Assembly: GCA_910576545.1 (NCBI GenBank)
Contig: CAJTKM010000002.1
Span: forward strand, 124,001 to 188,000
DNA length: 64,000 nt
Reading direction: 5' to 3'
Origin: Lachnospiraceae bacterium
Lineage (GTDB): Bacteria; Bacillota; Clostridia; Lachnospirales; Anaerotignaceae
Translations under genes and position numbers: made by a program
The notes under the pieces: model-generated
Told to the model about the DNA's origin: nothing
Databases searched by the model: none
Seen by the model: only the letters and a program-made list of their open reading frames with translations
Shown: positions 16,002-23,712 of the stretch, piece by piece
How positions within the stretch are numbered: position 1 is the first letter of the stretch
How the letters are laid out: every line of letters starts with the position of its first letter

Positions 16002-16232
16002 TCACCCCCTCCCGCACGTTTTCCAATGCGGAACAAAGGCAACGGGCAGTTCCGGGGATTCCTCTTCCGGGCGGGCGGCGCGGCCCACGATCACCGCGTT
16101 TTCGTCGGTGTAAAACTGATCGTTCCCGCCGCCCTCAATCACAAACACGGGTTCAAGGTCAAGGGGGCCAAACCGCCCGCTTTCGCCCTGCGCCCACTCA
16201 ATTTCACGCCCGCACCGTCGGCAAACGCTCAT
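16002..16232 (-). CDS. Zinc-ribbon-like hypothetical protein
   Basis: 76 aa starting MSVCRRCGREIEWAQGESGR. A CxxC pair near the N-terminus and HWKTC at the C-terminus suggest a metal site. The ATG overlaps the TGA of the upstream gene (ATGA). Confidence 0.68.
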   Translation of the reverse strand: MSVCRRCGREIEWAQGESGRFGPLDLEPVFVIEGGGNDQFYTDENAVIVGRAARPEEESPELPVAFVPHWKTCGRG

Positions 16233-16624
16233 ACAGCGCACCCCCGTTCCGCCGAATAAGGGAACAAGCGCCGGTAAATGCAAACCGCTTCCGGGCCGAC
16301 GTTCGGGTTTTCCGGTCTGAATGAAACGACGTATTCATGATGTGGCGCGGCCCGCCACAACTGTTCAGCAAAGGCAAGGGCGTTCCGCCATGCGGCGCGC
16401 CGGTCCGCTTCCAGCCGCGCGGCTTCCTCTTCCTCCCTGCTGTCGAACGTTTCAAAGAGGACCGAACCCCCGGCGATTGCCAGCGTCGCGCGGATGGAAA
16501 GCCATTCCGCCGGGTCCTGCGTGTACTCACCCCAAACGGCGCGGGGCTTGTCCTTTGTCCCGCCGCGGGTGATCGTCACCGCCGCCGGGCCTGTCCAGTC
16601 CGGGAACGTGATTTTCCTTTTCAT
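16229..16624 (-). CDS. Hypothetical phage protein
   Basis: 131 aa, starting MKRKITFPDWTGPAAVTITR; the middle is a charged helix (DSREEEEAARLEADRRAAWR). GAAAGGAG upstream of ATG. No family recognised. Confidence 0.65.
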   Translation of the reverse strand: MKRKITFPDWTGPAAVTITRGGTKDKPRAVWGEYTQDPAEWLSIRATLAIAGGSVLFETFDSREEEEAARLEADRRAAWRNALAFAEQLWRAAPHHEYVVSFRPENPNVGPEAVCIYRRLFPYSAERGCAV

Positions 16625-16697
16625 GCGTCCCGCTCCTTTCCTTTTCTGTTTCGCTGTGGTAAAATAGAATAAAATACAAAATGGAGGTTTTCAGGAT

Positions 16698-16920
16698 ATG
16701 GACGACGTGCGTTTTCTTCAACTCCTGCGACAAATTCAGCCCCTAAACTTTGAAAAAAATAGGTCCGGCGATTAGTTTTGCAGACATTTACAAGAAACTA
16801 ACCCCGCAAGGTGAAGTGAAAGAATCTATTGAATGGAGGATTGAAAAGCTGGAACGCAACGGGAAACTTGAAGTTTTCCGGTCCGATTCCGTGATTTACG
16901 CCGTCCGGCCCCTCCTGTGA
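16698..16920 (+). pseudogene. Only plus-strand gene of the left element, frameshifted at an A7 run
   Basis: From ATG 16698 (GGAGG 10 bases upstream) the frame gives MDDVRFLQLLRQIQPLNFEK and then stops. Removing one A from the A7 run at 16753-16759 joins it to an open frame ending at TGA 16918: IGPAISFADIYKKLTPQGEV, then SIEWRIEKLERNGKLEVFR. The joined product of about 73 aa looks like a winged-helix-like small protein. It may be a decayed gene, a site of transcriptional slippage or a sequencing error. A possible extended -10 (TGTGGTAAAAT) lies just upstream. Confidence 0.6.
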
Positions 16921-16921
16921 T

Positions 16922-17326
16922 TCAGCCGCGTTCGTGAATTCCGATTGCCTGCGCTATGCTGATTGCTGTTACCCCTCCAAAATCGGGAATCTTTTCTTCT
17001 TTCAGAATCTCTAATACTTTCATTGAGATTCCCAGCAGTTCTGCGGCTTCCGCCGCGGAATGCTGATCTACAAGGGCCGCAATCTTTTTCGCCGCCCGCT
17101 TTGTTTCCTCGCTGGGTTCCGGCGTGTCCGTCAATGTCAGCCACCAGCCGGGGTTGTTCCTGAATTCCTCATGCGGGCAAGCGTCGCACCCAAGGTAAAG
17201 GCAATCGGCGCAATACCGTTCGTGAAATTCCTTGTCCCACGGTCCCTCAACGACGGGCAAGGCCGCAAGGAACGCCGCCAGCGCGTCCGGGCTTTCCGTG
17301 ATCTTTTCAAACTGCGTCACCGTCAA
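16922..17326 (-). CDS. Hypothetical phage protein with cysteine cluster
   Basis: 134 aa. RYCADCLYLGCDACPHEEF forms a tight cysteine cluster; the C-terminus (AEAAELLGISMKVLEILKEE) resembles a helix-turn-helix. Converges on the plus-strand small gene with one base between the stops. Function unknown. Confidence 0.68.
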   Translation of the reverse strand: MTVTQFEKITESPDALAAFLAALPVVEGPWDKEFHERYCADCLYLGCDACPHEEFRNNPGWWLTLTDTPEPSEETKRAAKKIAALVDQHSAAEAAELLGISMKVLEILKEEKIPDFGGVTAISIAQAIGIHERG

Positions 17327-17606
17327 AACCTCCTTGCAGACTGTCCGCCGGGGTCCGGCCCCGCCGCCTGAAATTCGCCTGTACCGTTTGCTGGGCGATA
17401 ACCGGGTTGTAAGCCCGCCGCCGGTTCCGGTCCAGAACCGGCGCGCCGTCCTCTCCGACGGTTTCCCCGCGCTTCAACTCCCGGTAGATCGTCGCCGTGG
17501 TAACTCCCAGCCGGTCCGCAATGTCCGCCGGGCGCGCGTTCGCCTGATACAGCGTGGCAATCTCCCGCCGGTCCGCAAAGGTGATATATCTATACCGCCG
17601 CACCAC
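17307..17606 (-). CDS. Helix-turn-helix DNA-binding protein
   Basis: 99 aa. YITFADRREIATLYQANARP followed by DIADRLGVTTATIYRELKRG is a helix-turn-helix like the N-terminal domain of IS30 transposases, and RAYNPVIAQ resembles the next IS30 segment, but no DDE catalytic domain exists. Probably an early phage regulator. GTG start with AGGGGGTG upstream; overlaps both neighbours. Confidence 0.72.
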   Translation of the reverse strand: MVRRYRYITFADRREIATLYQANARPADIADRLGVTTATIYRELKRGETVGEDGAPVLDRNRRRAYNPVIAQQTVQANFRRRGRTPADSLQGGFDGDAV

Positions 17607-18315
17607 TGTTCACCCCCTGTTCTCCTTTCTCTTGCGGCGGAGGTCCGGCCCCGCCGCCGTTCTTCTTCTTTTCTGCCGCTTCCGGCTCCCCCGCGGCGGC
17701 TTCCTGTTCCTGCATTTCTGCCGCCGCAATCACAATCAGCGACGCGGCGCTGGGCGCGTTCTGCTGGCTGTCCGCCGCCGCGTCCGTCGTGTCCTGTTCG
17801 GCCTGCGCGGTTTCCTGCTTGCGGCTGTATTCCACCGTCCCCGGAATGTTCGCCCGGTAGCTGTGGTCCCAGCTATCTTCGTTCTGGCAAAGGTCCTCAA
17901 AGGAAATTTCAACTTCCCCGTCGCAAATCTGGCTTTCGCCGTATTCCACGCGGTAGGTATCAATCAGGCCGTTTTCATCGCGGGTCACGAAAATATGAAT
18001 CTGGCTGAAATCTTCCGCCCAAACAGTGAAACCGCAAGAATCGCTGGCAATGATCGCCGCACATTCGGCCTGTTTCGGCATTTCCTTTGTGTTGATTTCC
18101 TCATAGGGGAAAATTCCGAAATAGCCGCCGTTCTTCGTGTAAAGGCTGGCGCTACAATCTTCGTCGCAAACCAGCGCGTTGTTTTCGTCGCGGTACACGG
18201 TTCCCCAGCCGTCTTTCGCGGCCTGCCGGTAGGTTTCCGTCTTTCCGTAAGCCTTGTATACGGGAATACTGGCAACCGCTGTCACTAAATAGCGTACTTC
18301 CCACTTTTTCTTCAT
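17590..18315 (-). CDS. Hypothetical protein, first gene of the minus-strand operon
   Basis: 241 aa. The N-terminal 170 residues look globular (EVRYLVTAVASIPVYKAYGK; IFVTRDENGLIDTYRVEYGE); the C-terminal 70 are low-complexity Ala/Glu/Gln then Gly/Pro-rich. Rightmost gene of the element on this strand. No family recognised. Confidence 0.65.
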   Translation of the reverse strand: MKKKWEVRYLVTAVASIPVYKAYGKTETYRQAAKDGWGTVYRDENNALVCDEDCSASLYTKNGGYFGIFPYEEINTKEMPKQAECAAIIASDSCGFTVWAEDFSQIHIFVTRDENGLIDTYRVEYGESQICDGEVEISFEDLCQNEDSWDHSYRANIPGTVEYSRKQETAQAEQDTTDAAADSQQNAPSAASLIVIAAAEMQEQEAAAGEPEAAEKKKNGGGAGPPPQEKGEQGVNSGAAV

Positions 18316-18331
18316 CTTTCCGCCCTCCCGC

Positions 18332-18360
18332 TTGACTTTCCGGCCCGTTTGTGGTACAAA
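18332..18360 (+). promoter_or_regulatory. Possible plus-strand promoter
   Basis: TTGACT (18332-18337), 17-base spacer, TACAAA (18355-18360). The first half (TTGACTTT, then CCG-rich, then GTTT) resembles the promoter at 13773. It would read through the hairpin at 18366. Weak -10. Confidence 0.4.
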
Positions 18361-18365
18361 AAAAT

Positions 18366-18420
18366 AAATGCGATAGAACCGAACCGCCCCGTTCGTGGGG
18401 CTTCGTGTTCTTTCGCATTT
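18366..18420 (-). terminator. Long stem-loop terminator at the edge of the left element
   Basis: A 14-bp stem with one mismatch (18366-18379 with 18407-18420) enclosing a second stem (GCCCC 18386-18390, GGGGC 18397-18401). On the minus strand it is followed by TTTATTTTTTT. It either stops minus-strand transcripts arriving from the right or works as an attenuator ahead of the element's operon. Confidence 0.7.
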
Positions 18421-18462
18421 AATATTACAACCTGCGTTTCTGAAAACTTTGACGGGAAATAC

Positions 18463-18491
18463 TTGACTTGTATCAAAAGGAGTGCTATAAT
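18463..18491 (+). promoter_or_regulatory. tRNA operon promoter
   Basis: TTGACT (18463-18468), 17-base spacer, perfect TATAAT (18486-18491), about 30 bases before the first tRNA. Confidence 0.92.
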
Positions 18492-18520
18492 AGCTTTTGT
18501 AGTTTTCCAGAGGAAAGTAT

Positions 18521-18593
18521 GCCGATGTGGCTCAATTGGCAGAGCAGCTGACTTGTAATCAGCAGGTTATCGGTTCGAGTCCGATCATCGGCT
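18521..18593 (+). tRNA. tRNA-Thr (TGT)
   Basis: 73-nt cloverleaf. Acceptor GCCGATG pairs with CATCGGC; anticodon TGT at 18554-18556; T-loop GGTTCGAGTCC region intact. First gene of a three-tRNA operon. Confidence 0.95.
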
Positions 18594-18599
18594 TTCTTT

Positions 18600-18684
18600 G
18601 TGGGTGGATTCCCGAGCGGCCAAAGGGGGCAGACTGTAAATCTGTTGCGATAGCTTCGAAGGTTCGAATCCTTCTCCGCCCACT
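18600..18684 (+). tRNA. tRNA-Tyr (GTA)
   Basis: 85-nt class II tRNA with a long variable arm. Acceptor GTGGGTG pairs with CGCCCAC with one G-T pair; anticodon GTA within GACTGTAAATC. CCA is not encoded. Confidence 0.94.
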
Positions 18685-18695
18685 TTTTTTATCAG

Positions 18696-18750
<55 letters not shown>

Positions 18751-18769
<19 letters not shown>

Positions 18770-20205
18770 TATGCAGTATGTACGCCTATGTTTACGGTAC
18801 AGGTGCCGTCAGCATGGGCGTATATTTTTGCAAGTCTTTTGACAGCAGCCGTGGGATTCGTTTCCAATTCTTCGGCTGTTCTTTTCAAATAGGAAACCAA
18901 ACTGTTTCTATCTACTTTTTGTGATTCGTTTTCTGCATTTGCAATGACATCTTCCAGTTCGGATTTACGCATACGAAGACGGTCAAGTTCTTCCTGAAGC
19001 TCTGGAAGGGCAAAACCGCCTAAGACTGCCTTTATGCCATTATTAATTTGAGTTGTGATTTGCCGCAGTTCCTTTTTCTCTGATGATATATCAGGAGACA
19101 CTGCGGAAAGACGATTCATGATTGCGTCTGCTTCTTGCTCAAAGTCTGTGTTGCACAAATATGCCTTGACGTGGTTTAGCACAAACTCCTCTAAAGAAGC
19201 GGCGGAAAGATTTTTTGCCGTGCAAGTATGATTGCGGTATTTACTGCTGCAAATATATGTTACATGTTCATACCCCTTTTTGTTTGTGCTGGTATGCCCT
19301 GTATAGCTGCCGCCGCAGATTTCGCACTGAATCAGACCGGATAAAAGATATTTTCGTTGAGCTTTGTTCGCTGCGTTTCTTTTTTTGTCATTCATTCTAT
19401 TCTGCACCCTTTCCCATATTTCGATGCTTACAAGCGGAGGAATAATGCCTTCGATTTTTACAGCGTTAGGGTTTGGCTTTCCTCCGGCCCATTTCCGCAT
19501 CACACGATACTGTTTTTTGTTCCAAGTATAAATACCGATGTAACGTTCATTCTTAAGGATACTGTTAAGCTGAGATTTTCCAATCACTGCGCCGCGCTTT
19601 CCTCTTAGGCCGTTGAGAACCGCCATAATATCGTTATAGCTTTTTCCTGCTGCATACATTTGAAAAATCATACGGACATATTTTGCTTCGGATTCTTCAA
19701 TGATGTAATGTCCATTTTCGATACGGTAACCCATAGGAGGATATCCACCCAAAAAGATACCGTCCTTTGCTTTATTAGTGGTTCCGGCAATAGATTTCTG
19801 TCTTGCCTGAAGAACCATATGCTGACCGATGCCAGCGTTAATCAATTCTAAAAGATAGCTGTCAGGGTCCAGCGCGTCACCCAAGTTTTGAGTAGCAGAG
19901 AGGACTTCAATACCAAGCAGGCGCATCTTCTTCCGAAAACCCAGCCAATCAGATACATCACGGGATGCTCTGGTAATGTCATAAATGATAATAGCATCGA
20001 AAAGGCGGGTTTCCGCAGCAGAAAGCATCTGCTGGAAAGCAGGACGTTCCGTATTTGTGCCGCTAAAGCCTTCGTCAGAATAAAAGTGCAAAAGATTTAT
20101 GTTGTTTTTTCTGGCATACTCGTCTATGGCTGCAATTTGGTACTGTGTGGAATTTTCGGACTGCCTGTCTGTAGAATATCGGGTGTAGCCTACTGCGTTC
20201 ATCAT
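18751..20205 (-). CDS. Large serine recombinase (phage integrase)
   Basis: 484 aa in the integrated form. The catalytic domain has YTRYSTDRQS (nucleophile Ser11) and IIIYDITRASRD; a recombinase domain follows (SIAGTTNKAKDGIFLGGYPP), then a zinc ribbon (IQCEICGGSYTGH...YICSSKYRNHTC) and a coiled coil (about residues 375-440). AAGGAGGT precedes the ATGATG start. The gene's 3' end runs across attL into the tRNA-fMet gene on the opposite strand, so its last 7 residues are encoded by host tRNA sequence. In the circular phage the frame would continue into other sequence (see finding). Confidence 0.95.
18761..18797. repeat. attL, left prophage junction
   Basis: TCTCCGCAAT, three-base variable segment, then GTATGTACGCCTATG and TTTACGG. 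Covers the 3' end of tRNA-fMet and the left arm of its terminator. Matches 60264-60300 except at three adjacent bases. Confidence 0.92.
18781..18829 (+). terminator. Phage-supplied terminator of the tRNA operon
   Basis: The left arm (18781-18797, shared with attR) pairs with 18806-18822 through G-T wobbles, followed by TATTTTT. The right arm comes from the phage, so integration gives the tRNA operon a replacement terminator while the original arm remains at 60306-60322. Confidence 0.8.
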
Positions 20206-20256
20206 GAAATATAGACCTCCTTTATTTTAGGTATGGCAAATAAAGTGGCCTTGTGG

Positions 20257-20337
20257 TATAATATGCTTGCTGATGGCGGTTATATCACAAGACCGCTTCC
20301 CCCGTTCTGTTGGTAGCAGGATGGGGGATTTTTTTAG
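20257..20337 (+). ncRNA. Candidate small RNA with extended -10 promoter and terminator
   Basis: TGGTATAAT (TATAAT at 20257-20262, extended -10) starts a transcript of about 70 nt that ends in a stem (TCCCCCGTTCTG with CAGGATGGGGGA) and T7. It is divergent from the recombinase and convergent with the remnant hic genes. No ORF. Could regulate the recombinase or be the remnant of a toxin-antitoxin control RNA. Confidence 0.55.
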
Positions 20338-20520
20338 AATTTATATTGGATACCGCTTTGCTTGAGAATAGCGTTTGCGGTATGCCGGGATTTTATCTTT
20401 GTATCGACTGTAACGTTTCGGCCTGTAATAGGGCTGCATCAAATATCATGGTCACTCATCGCTGGTTGCGATCCAGACGCTTACCTCATCGTCCCAAGTG
20501 AAGTTGATGATATATTCCAT
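20334..20520 (-). pseudogene. Remnant of a hicB-hicA (DUF1902/HicA) toxin-antitoxin locus
   Basis: ATG 20520, with AGGAGGTG upstream, encodes MEYIINFTWDDEVSVWIATS followed by a premature stop at 20452-20454; this is the start of a DUF1902/HicB-like antitoxin. In another frame 20423-20334 encodes GRNVTVDTKIKSRHTANAIL then KQSGIQYKF, the C-terminus of a HicA mRNA-interferase toxin. An internal deletion appears to have removed the rest of both genes, so neither is functional. Confidence 0.75.
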
Positions 20521-20601
20521 AGCAGACACCTCCTAAACTTTCTATGCGTTTTCATAGTTAAAAAAGATTTTATATACTATTCTTCTTTCTGCTGAGAATA
20601 A

Positions 20602-21183
20602 TTATTGCAAGTCTGTTGCTTTTTCGGAAGAATCAGCTGTGCCCATTATTTCTGAAATTTCTTCATCGCTTAATCCAGCTTCAGATAAATAGGCCATTCT
20701 TTCGGTAACCACTTCAATAGCATATATTTGTGCTTTTTCGAGATACTCGTTTGCCTCTGAATAGTGCTCCATTTCATTTGTATCGATGTAGTTTTTAAGA
20801 GAAGAAGCGACTTTCTGGGCGTTTATAACATAGTTAATTACAGCGTCAACATATGATTGTGTTTCGCTTTTGCCGTATGCTATTTCCAGAGATAATTCAA
20901 TCTGAGTTTCTTCAGCAGATTTTGCCGAATCATATACATCAAGTAGGGAAGTTTCTCCATCGGACAAATTGCGCATTGCTGTATAAAGAGAATTTTGCGA
21001 TGCTTCAGACCTTGTAACTATATCCCAAAGAGTTGTATCGAAATCAATGGCGCTCTGCTTGCTGTCTTCTGTTACCTCGTTTGAACTTTCAGAAGATATG
21101 TTATCCCCTTCCTTTTTGCCTCCGCAAGCCGACATACTAAATAACAAAATCGCTGACAATAATACGGCAAAAAACCTTTTCAT
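20602..21183 (-). CDS. Phage-encoded lipoprotein
   Basis: 193 aa. Signal peptide MKRFFAVLLSAILLFSMSAC with lipobox SMSAC (lipidated Cys20) and a Gly/Lys/Ser-rich linker. The mature part is an acidic, mostly helical domain (VDAVINYVINAQKVASSLKN). It should be anchored to the outside of the host membrane. Located next to the recombinase and transcribed apart from the lytic genes, it may be a lysogenic conversion or superinfection-exclusion protein. GGGAGG upstream of the start. Confidence 0.8.
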   Translation of the reverse strand: MKRFFAVLLSAILLFSMSACGGKKEGDNISSESSNEVTEDSKQSAIDFDTTLWDIVTRSEASQNSLYTAMRNLSDGETSLLDVYDSAKSAEETQIELSLEIAYGKSETQSYVDAVINYVINAQKVASSLKNYIDTNEMEHYSEANEYLEKAQIYAIEVVTERMAYLSEAGLSDEEISEIMGTADSSEKATDLQ

Positions 21184-21203
21184 ACATTTTTCCTCCCTCT
21201 AAG

Positions 21204-21309
21204 TTGCAATAATTGTAGAAATATGGTACTGTAATGTTGAGGGAGGTAGACCGACCAAAACTTTCCTTTTGTCCCTTGCGGTATTTGCGGTACCGCAGGG
21301 GATTTTTTT
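21204..21309 (+). ncRNA. Candidate small RNA with promoter and terminator
   Basis: TTGCAA (21204-21209), 17-base spacer, TACTGT (21227-21232), then about 60 nt without a gene, ending in a 12-bp stem (21272-21283 with 21291-21302) and T7 (21303-21309). It diverges from the lipoprotein gene and precedes the small XRE gene. The end (GCAGGGGATTTTTT) is like that of the RNA candidates at 20257 and, on the minus strand, 25099. Confidence 0.5.
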
Positions 21310-21373
21310 CCGGTAAAAACCAAGTATTTTATCTATTTGAAATAGCAAGCCTATCAGCGAAAGGACTGATAGC

Positions 21374-21571
21374 ATGGTTATTCTGATTGATAAAGTTCGA
21401 AAAAGCAAAGGCCTTACTTATAGAAGATTATCCGAACTAAGCGGCATTCCAAAATCAACGCTGCGCGATTTGGAGATTGGGGTTTACTCTCCGCGATTAG
21501 ACCAACTTGAAAAAATTGCGAAAGCGGTCAATGTACGGATAACGGATTTATTTAATTCTGTATACAAATAA
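21374..21571 (+). CDS. Small XRE/Cro-type regulator
   Basis: 65 aa, almost only a helix-turn-helix: SKGLTYRRLSELSGIPKSTL then RDLEIGVYSPRLDQLEKIA. AAGGA upstream. Likely a Cro-like or accessory switch protein near the CI-like repressor at 21966. Confidence 0.82.
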   Translation: MVILIDKVRKSKGLTYRRLSELSGIPKSTLRDLEIGVYSPRLDQLEKIAKAVNVRITDLFNSVYK

Positions 21572-21840
21572 CGGTCTGCTTTTATCGTCATTTTTCACAA
21601 AAATTGCCAAAAAAGGCGTTTTTTGTCCGGTAGTACGGACGTTCGCTATTTTCCTCTTGCAATTACAAAATTTTGTGATAAAGTTTAATTAAATAGTCTG
21701 AAAAACTCAACAAAAACAAGTTTTTACAGACTAAACTATTGCAAAATGTTTGTGGTATGATAGAATAGAGAAAAAGAACGAACATTCTATATTTCTATCA
21801 TTTATACAAACATAAGTTTTATTGCAAAGGGGGAGCGGTT
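21572..21840. other. AT-rich intergenic region, putative control sequences
   Basis: No credible gene. AATAGTCTG (near 21690) and CAGACTAAACTATT (near 21727) form a spaced inverted pair flanking A-rich DNA, and TGTGGTATGAT (near 21750) looks like an extended -10 for the 36-aa gene at 21841. Operator function is a guess. Confidence 0.4.
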
Positions 21841-21951
21841 TTGAATAATAGCGAATTAAGAAACTCTGTTATCGAAGTAATTAAAAAGACCAATGACACA
21901 GCTTTGCTTAGAAGGATTTACTTAATTTTGCTAGTGTCGACAAGAAGGTGA
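21841..21951 (+). CDS. 36-aa peptide beside the repressor
   Basis: TTG start with AAAGGGGGAG 6 bases upstream. Starts MNNSELRNSVIEVIKKTNDT and ends in a hydrophobic helix with basic tail (RRIYLILLVSTRR). Similar short peptides of the type 'x-L-R-I-Y-x-x' follow repressors in many Clostridia prophages. Its stop lies in the terminator stem. Function unknown. Confidence 0.6.
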   Translation: MNNSELRNSVIEVIKKTNDTALLRRIYLILLVSTRR

Positions 21952-21967
21952 AAGCCTTCTTGTTTTT
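21941..21967 (+). terminator. Rho-independent terminator
   Basis: CAAGAAGG (21941-21948), six-base loop, CCTTCTTG (21955-21962), then TTTTTA. Ends the small plus-strand transcript before the convergent repressor gene. Confidence 0.8.
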
Positions 21968-22337
21968 ATTTAATCCCTAAGCAGCTTTTCATAAAATCTT
22001 CAATTATTTTCAGCTTTTCAGGTTCAGCATCTGCAAGATAGTTGATTGCGTTTTTGATAAATTGATTCTCCTCGATTGTCAGTTTTCCAAGGCTCAAAGA
22101 ATATCTATCTTCAGGGTCGATTTTTACAAACATATTATCAGAGCCGCCTTCGCCTGTACGAAGCCACACTTCATTTACGCCAAATGTTTTACAAATAAGC
22201 ATAAGAGTTTGTTCTGATGGACTATTTTCCCCAAGTTCTAGTTTTGAAACAGAGGATTTTGTAATTCCAATACGTTTGCCGAAATCGGCTTGATTTAGAC
22301 CTGTTTTCTTTCTCAATTCTTTAATACGGTTTTCCAA
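21966..22337 (-). CDS. CI-like XRE repressor
   Basis: 123 aa. Helix-turn-helix NRIKELRKKTGLNQADFGKR then ITKSSVSKLELGENSPSEQT (residues 3-42), a linker, and a C-terminal helical part (KLTIEENQFIKNAINYLADA) that is shorter than a LexA-type peptidase domain, so it should not be RecA-cleaved; inactivation may depend on an ImmA-type protease such as that at 57777. Transcribed from a divergent promoter at 22368-22396. Confidence 0.88.
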   Translation of the reverse strand: MENRIKELRKKTGLNQADFGKRIGITKSSVSKLELGENSPSEQTLMLICKTFGVNEVWLRTGEGGSDNMFVKIDPEDRYSLSLGKLTIEENQFIKNAINYLADAEPEKLKIIEDFMKSCLGIK

Positions 22338-22367
22338 TAATATATCCTCCCTTCAAATTACAAATTT

Positions 22368-22435
22368 ATATTATCACAAAAAGTATCTTAAGTCAACAAA
22401 AAAGTATTGACAATGTATCTTAAATATATTATAGT
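22368..22435. promoter_or_regulatory. Divergent lysogeny/lysis promoters with operator repeats
   Basis: Rightward: TTGACA (22407-22412), 17-base spacer, TATAGT (22430-22435). Leftward: TTGACT (22396-22391), 17-base spacer, TAATAT (22373-22368). GTATCTTAA occurs twice (near 22383 and 22415), overlapping both promoters, and is a good candidate half-site for the repressor. Confidence 0.85.
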
Positions 22436-22470
22436 GTGTATGTAAGAGATTTTTAAGGGGGTGTGATTAA

Positions 22471-22650
22471 ATGCAAAAGGATTCCATATTGAATAAAATC
22501 AGCCTTACAGATGATGTACTTAAAAATATTATCGTAATGGCACCCTATCTCAGCGAGATAGACCAGAACAGGGTTTTTGGAGTAATCTTCGGCTTGCTGA
22601 AAAATGCAGATACTGACCGAAACAAAACGAAACCTAAAGAAACGGGGTGA
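22471..22650 (+). CDS. First early gene, 59-aa hypothetical protein
   Basis: MQKDSILNKISLTDDVLKNI then IVMAPYLSEIDQNRVFGVIF. AAGGGGGTG upstream. Helical; resembles short early proteins that follow the switch in Clostridia phages. Function unknown. Confidence 0.7.
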   Translation: MQKDSILNKISLTDDVLKNIIVMAPYLSEIDQNRVFGVIFGLLKNADTDRNKTKPKETG

Positions 22651-22723
22651 GTTTCTTTTCAGAAAACCACAATCGCCAATAGGTTTATATTACCATAGCC
22701 TAGCAGAAGGGAGTGTGAATAAT

Positions 22724-22885
22724 TTGGCAAAGAGTGAATTAAAGGCCGTTGCTGTAAACGTTGGAAATCCAAAAGACTTACCAGTTGGGACATTGACAAT
22801 GTGCTTATTCGGAATGACTTTGGACGAATTGGCGGCAGAGATTGCCTTGAACAAAGGCGGAAAATGGAATGATGTATACACATGA
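22724..22885 (+). CDS. 53-aa hypothetical protein
   Basis: TTG start preceded by GAAGGGAGTG. AKSELKAVAVNVGNPKDLPV, then GTLTMCLFGMTLDELAAEIA. The longer frame above this start overlaps the previous gene and is not favoured. Confidence 0.62.
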   Translation: MAKSELKAVAVNVGNPKDLPVGTLTMCLFGMTLDELAAEIALNKGGKWNDVYT

Positions 22886-22904
22886 TTAAAAGGAGGGACA
22901 TACC

Positions 22905-23075
22905 ATGACAACAAAGGAACTGCTGGAAAAATACTATGACATTGAGATGAACAACGTCTTTTGCTATAGTGCTACATACCTGATGGACAGCCCGAAAAAA
23001 GGCTATGAGCGGGAATGGCGTGAAGCCTGCGAAAGCGCTGGTATCCTGAAAGAGCTGATTGAGGAATGCGAATGA
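22905..23075 (+). CDS. 56-aa hypothetical protein
   Basis: MTTKELLEKYYDIEMNNVFC, then DSPKKGYEREWREACESAGI. AGGAGGGA upstream. No family recognised. Confidence 0.65.
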   Translation: MTTKELLEKYYDIEMNNVFCYSATYLMDSPKKGYEREWREACESAGILKELIEECE

Positions 23076-23272
23076 TGCGGAAGAAGATGCTCAGCCCTGA
23101 AGAAGAAACGCTTTTGGCCATAAAGTTCTTGATTTACTTTATAGTTGGCCATGCAGAATGCGAAGGAAGGAACTCATTCAGAACAAAAATGGCGTTGCAA
23201 AAGGCGTTCGAAATGACAGGCGGATATCTGGAAGATGAAATAAAGAATGCCTTCCGTACCATATGGTGGTGA
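23072..23272 (+). CDS. 66-aa hypothetical protein
   Basis: Starts ATGATG overlapping the previous stop. LSPEEETLLAIKFLIYFIVG and a C-terminal amphipathic helix. No family recognised. Confidence 0.6.
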   Translation: MMRKKMLSPEEETLLAIKFLIYFIVGHAECEGRNSFRTKMALQKAFEMTGGYLEDEIKNAFRTIWW

Positions 23273-23279
23273 TCAGGGA

Positions 23280-23540
23280 ATGCGAGCAACGTGTGAAGAA
23301 ATCGGCTGGCGGAATTACAGATATGCGGCCTGCGGGGACTGCGGCAAGGTTTACAACATCGCCAAAAAGCAGGATACCAGCCGCGGCTACATCTGCCCAG
23401 CCCGCACAAGGAAACGGAGGAAACAGCGTGTTAATCAGAAACAAGATGATAACGGAGCGGGACGAAAGGCGTACAGTGGAGTGGCTCCGGAAAGAAGCGG
23501 CGGCCAGAGGGCTGAAAGCCGGCCGGAAGGTCAGGATTGA
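23280..23540 (+). CDS. Small zinc-binding protein
   Basis: 86 aa. YRYAACGDCGKVYNIAKKQD followed by GYICPA gives a CxxC...C metal site. The C-terminal 40 residues are basic and overlap the next gene in another frame, so the true end may differ or the tail may be non-functional. Confidence 0.5.
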   Translation: MRATCEEIGWRNYRYAACGDCGKVYNIAKKQDTSRGYICPARTRKRRKQRVNQKQDDNGAGRKAYSGVAPERSGGQRAESRPEGQD

Positions 23541-23712
23541 GCAGTTTGAGAAATATGAAAACGGGAAAACCAGAAGATATTTCCGAAGCGGGCGCGTCAC
23601 AGAGCTGCACCCTTACATATTCGTCTGCGAGGTCGGCGGAATTCGGGAATGTTTCCGCTACAATGAATTTTTAGGGAGCGAAACGGGAAGGAGGGTACTG
23701 CTGAATGAATAA
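23428..23712 (+). CDS. Hypothetical phage protein
   Basis: 94 aa from GTG 23428 (GGAGG 7 bases upstream). Contains [20 protein letters not shown] and [20 protein letters not shown], a likely small beta-barrel found in many phage early regions. Confidence 0.68.
   Translation: MLIRNKMITERDERRTVEWLRKEAAARGLKAGRKVRIEQFEKYENGKTRRYFRSGRVTELHPYIFVCEVGGIRECFRYNEFLGSETGRRVLLNE

Larger units (their letters stand above)
1..18420 (-). mobile_element. GC-rich prophage/phage-plasmid-like element, right part only
   Basis: Some 40 tightly overlapping minus-strand genes with phage packaging, replication, partition and methylation functions. The GC content is visibly higher than in the neighbouring prophage and in the host genes beyond 60.3 kb, which suggests recent transfer from a higher-GC Clostridia lineage. 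The left part (head, tail, lysis, integrase) is outside the window. The right boundary is placed near the hairpin at 18366-18420 because the tRNA promoter begins at 18463; it is not proven since the partner attachment site is not visible. Confidence 0.8.

Noticed and set aside
17307..17606. Truncated IS30 transposase
   Set aside because: Resembles only the helix-turn-helix; operon overlaps on both sides and no inverted repeats point to a normal phage regulator.
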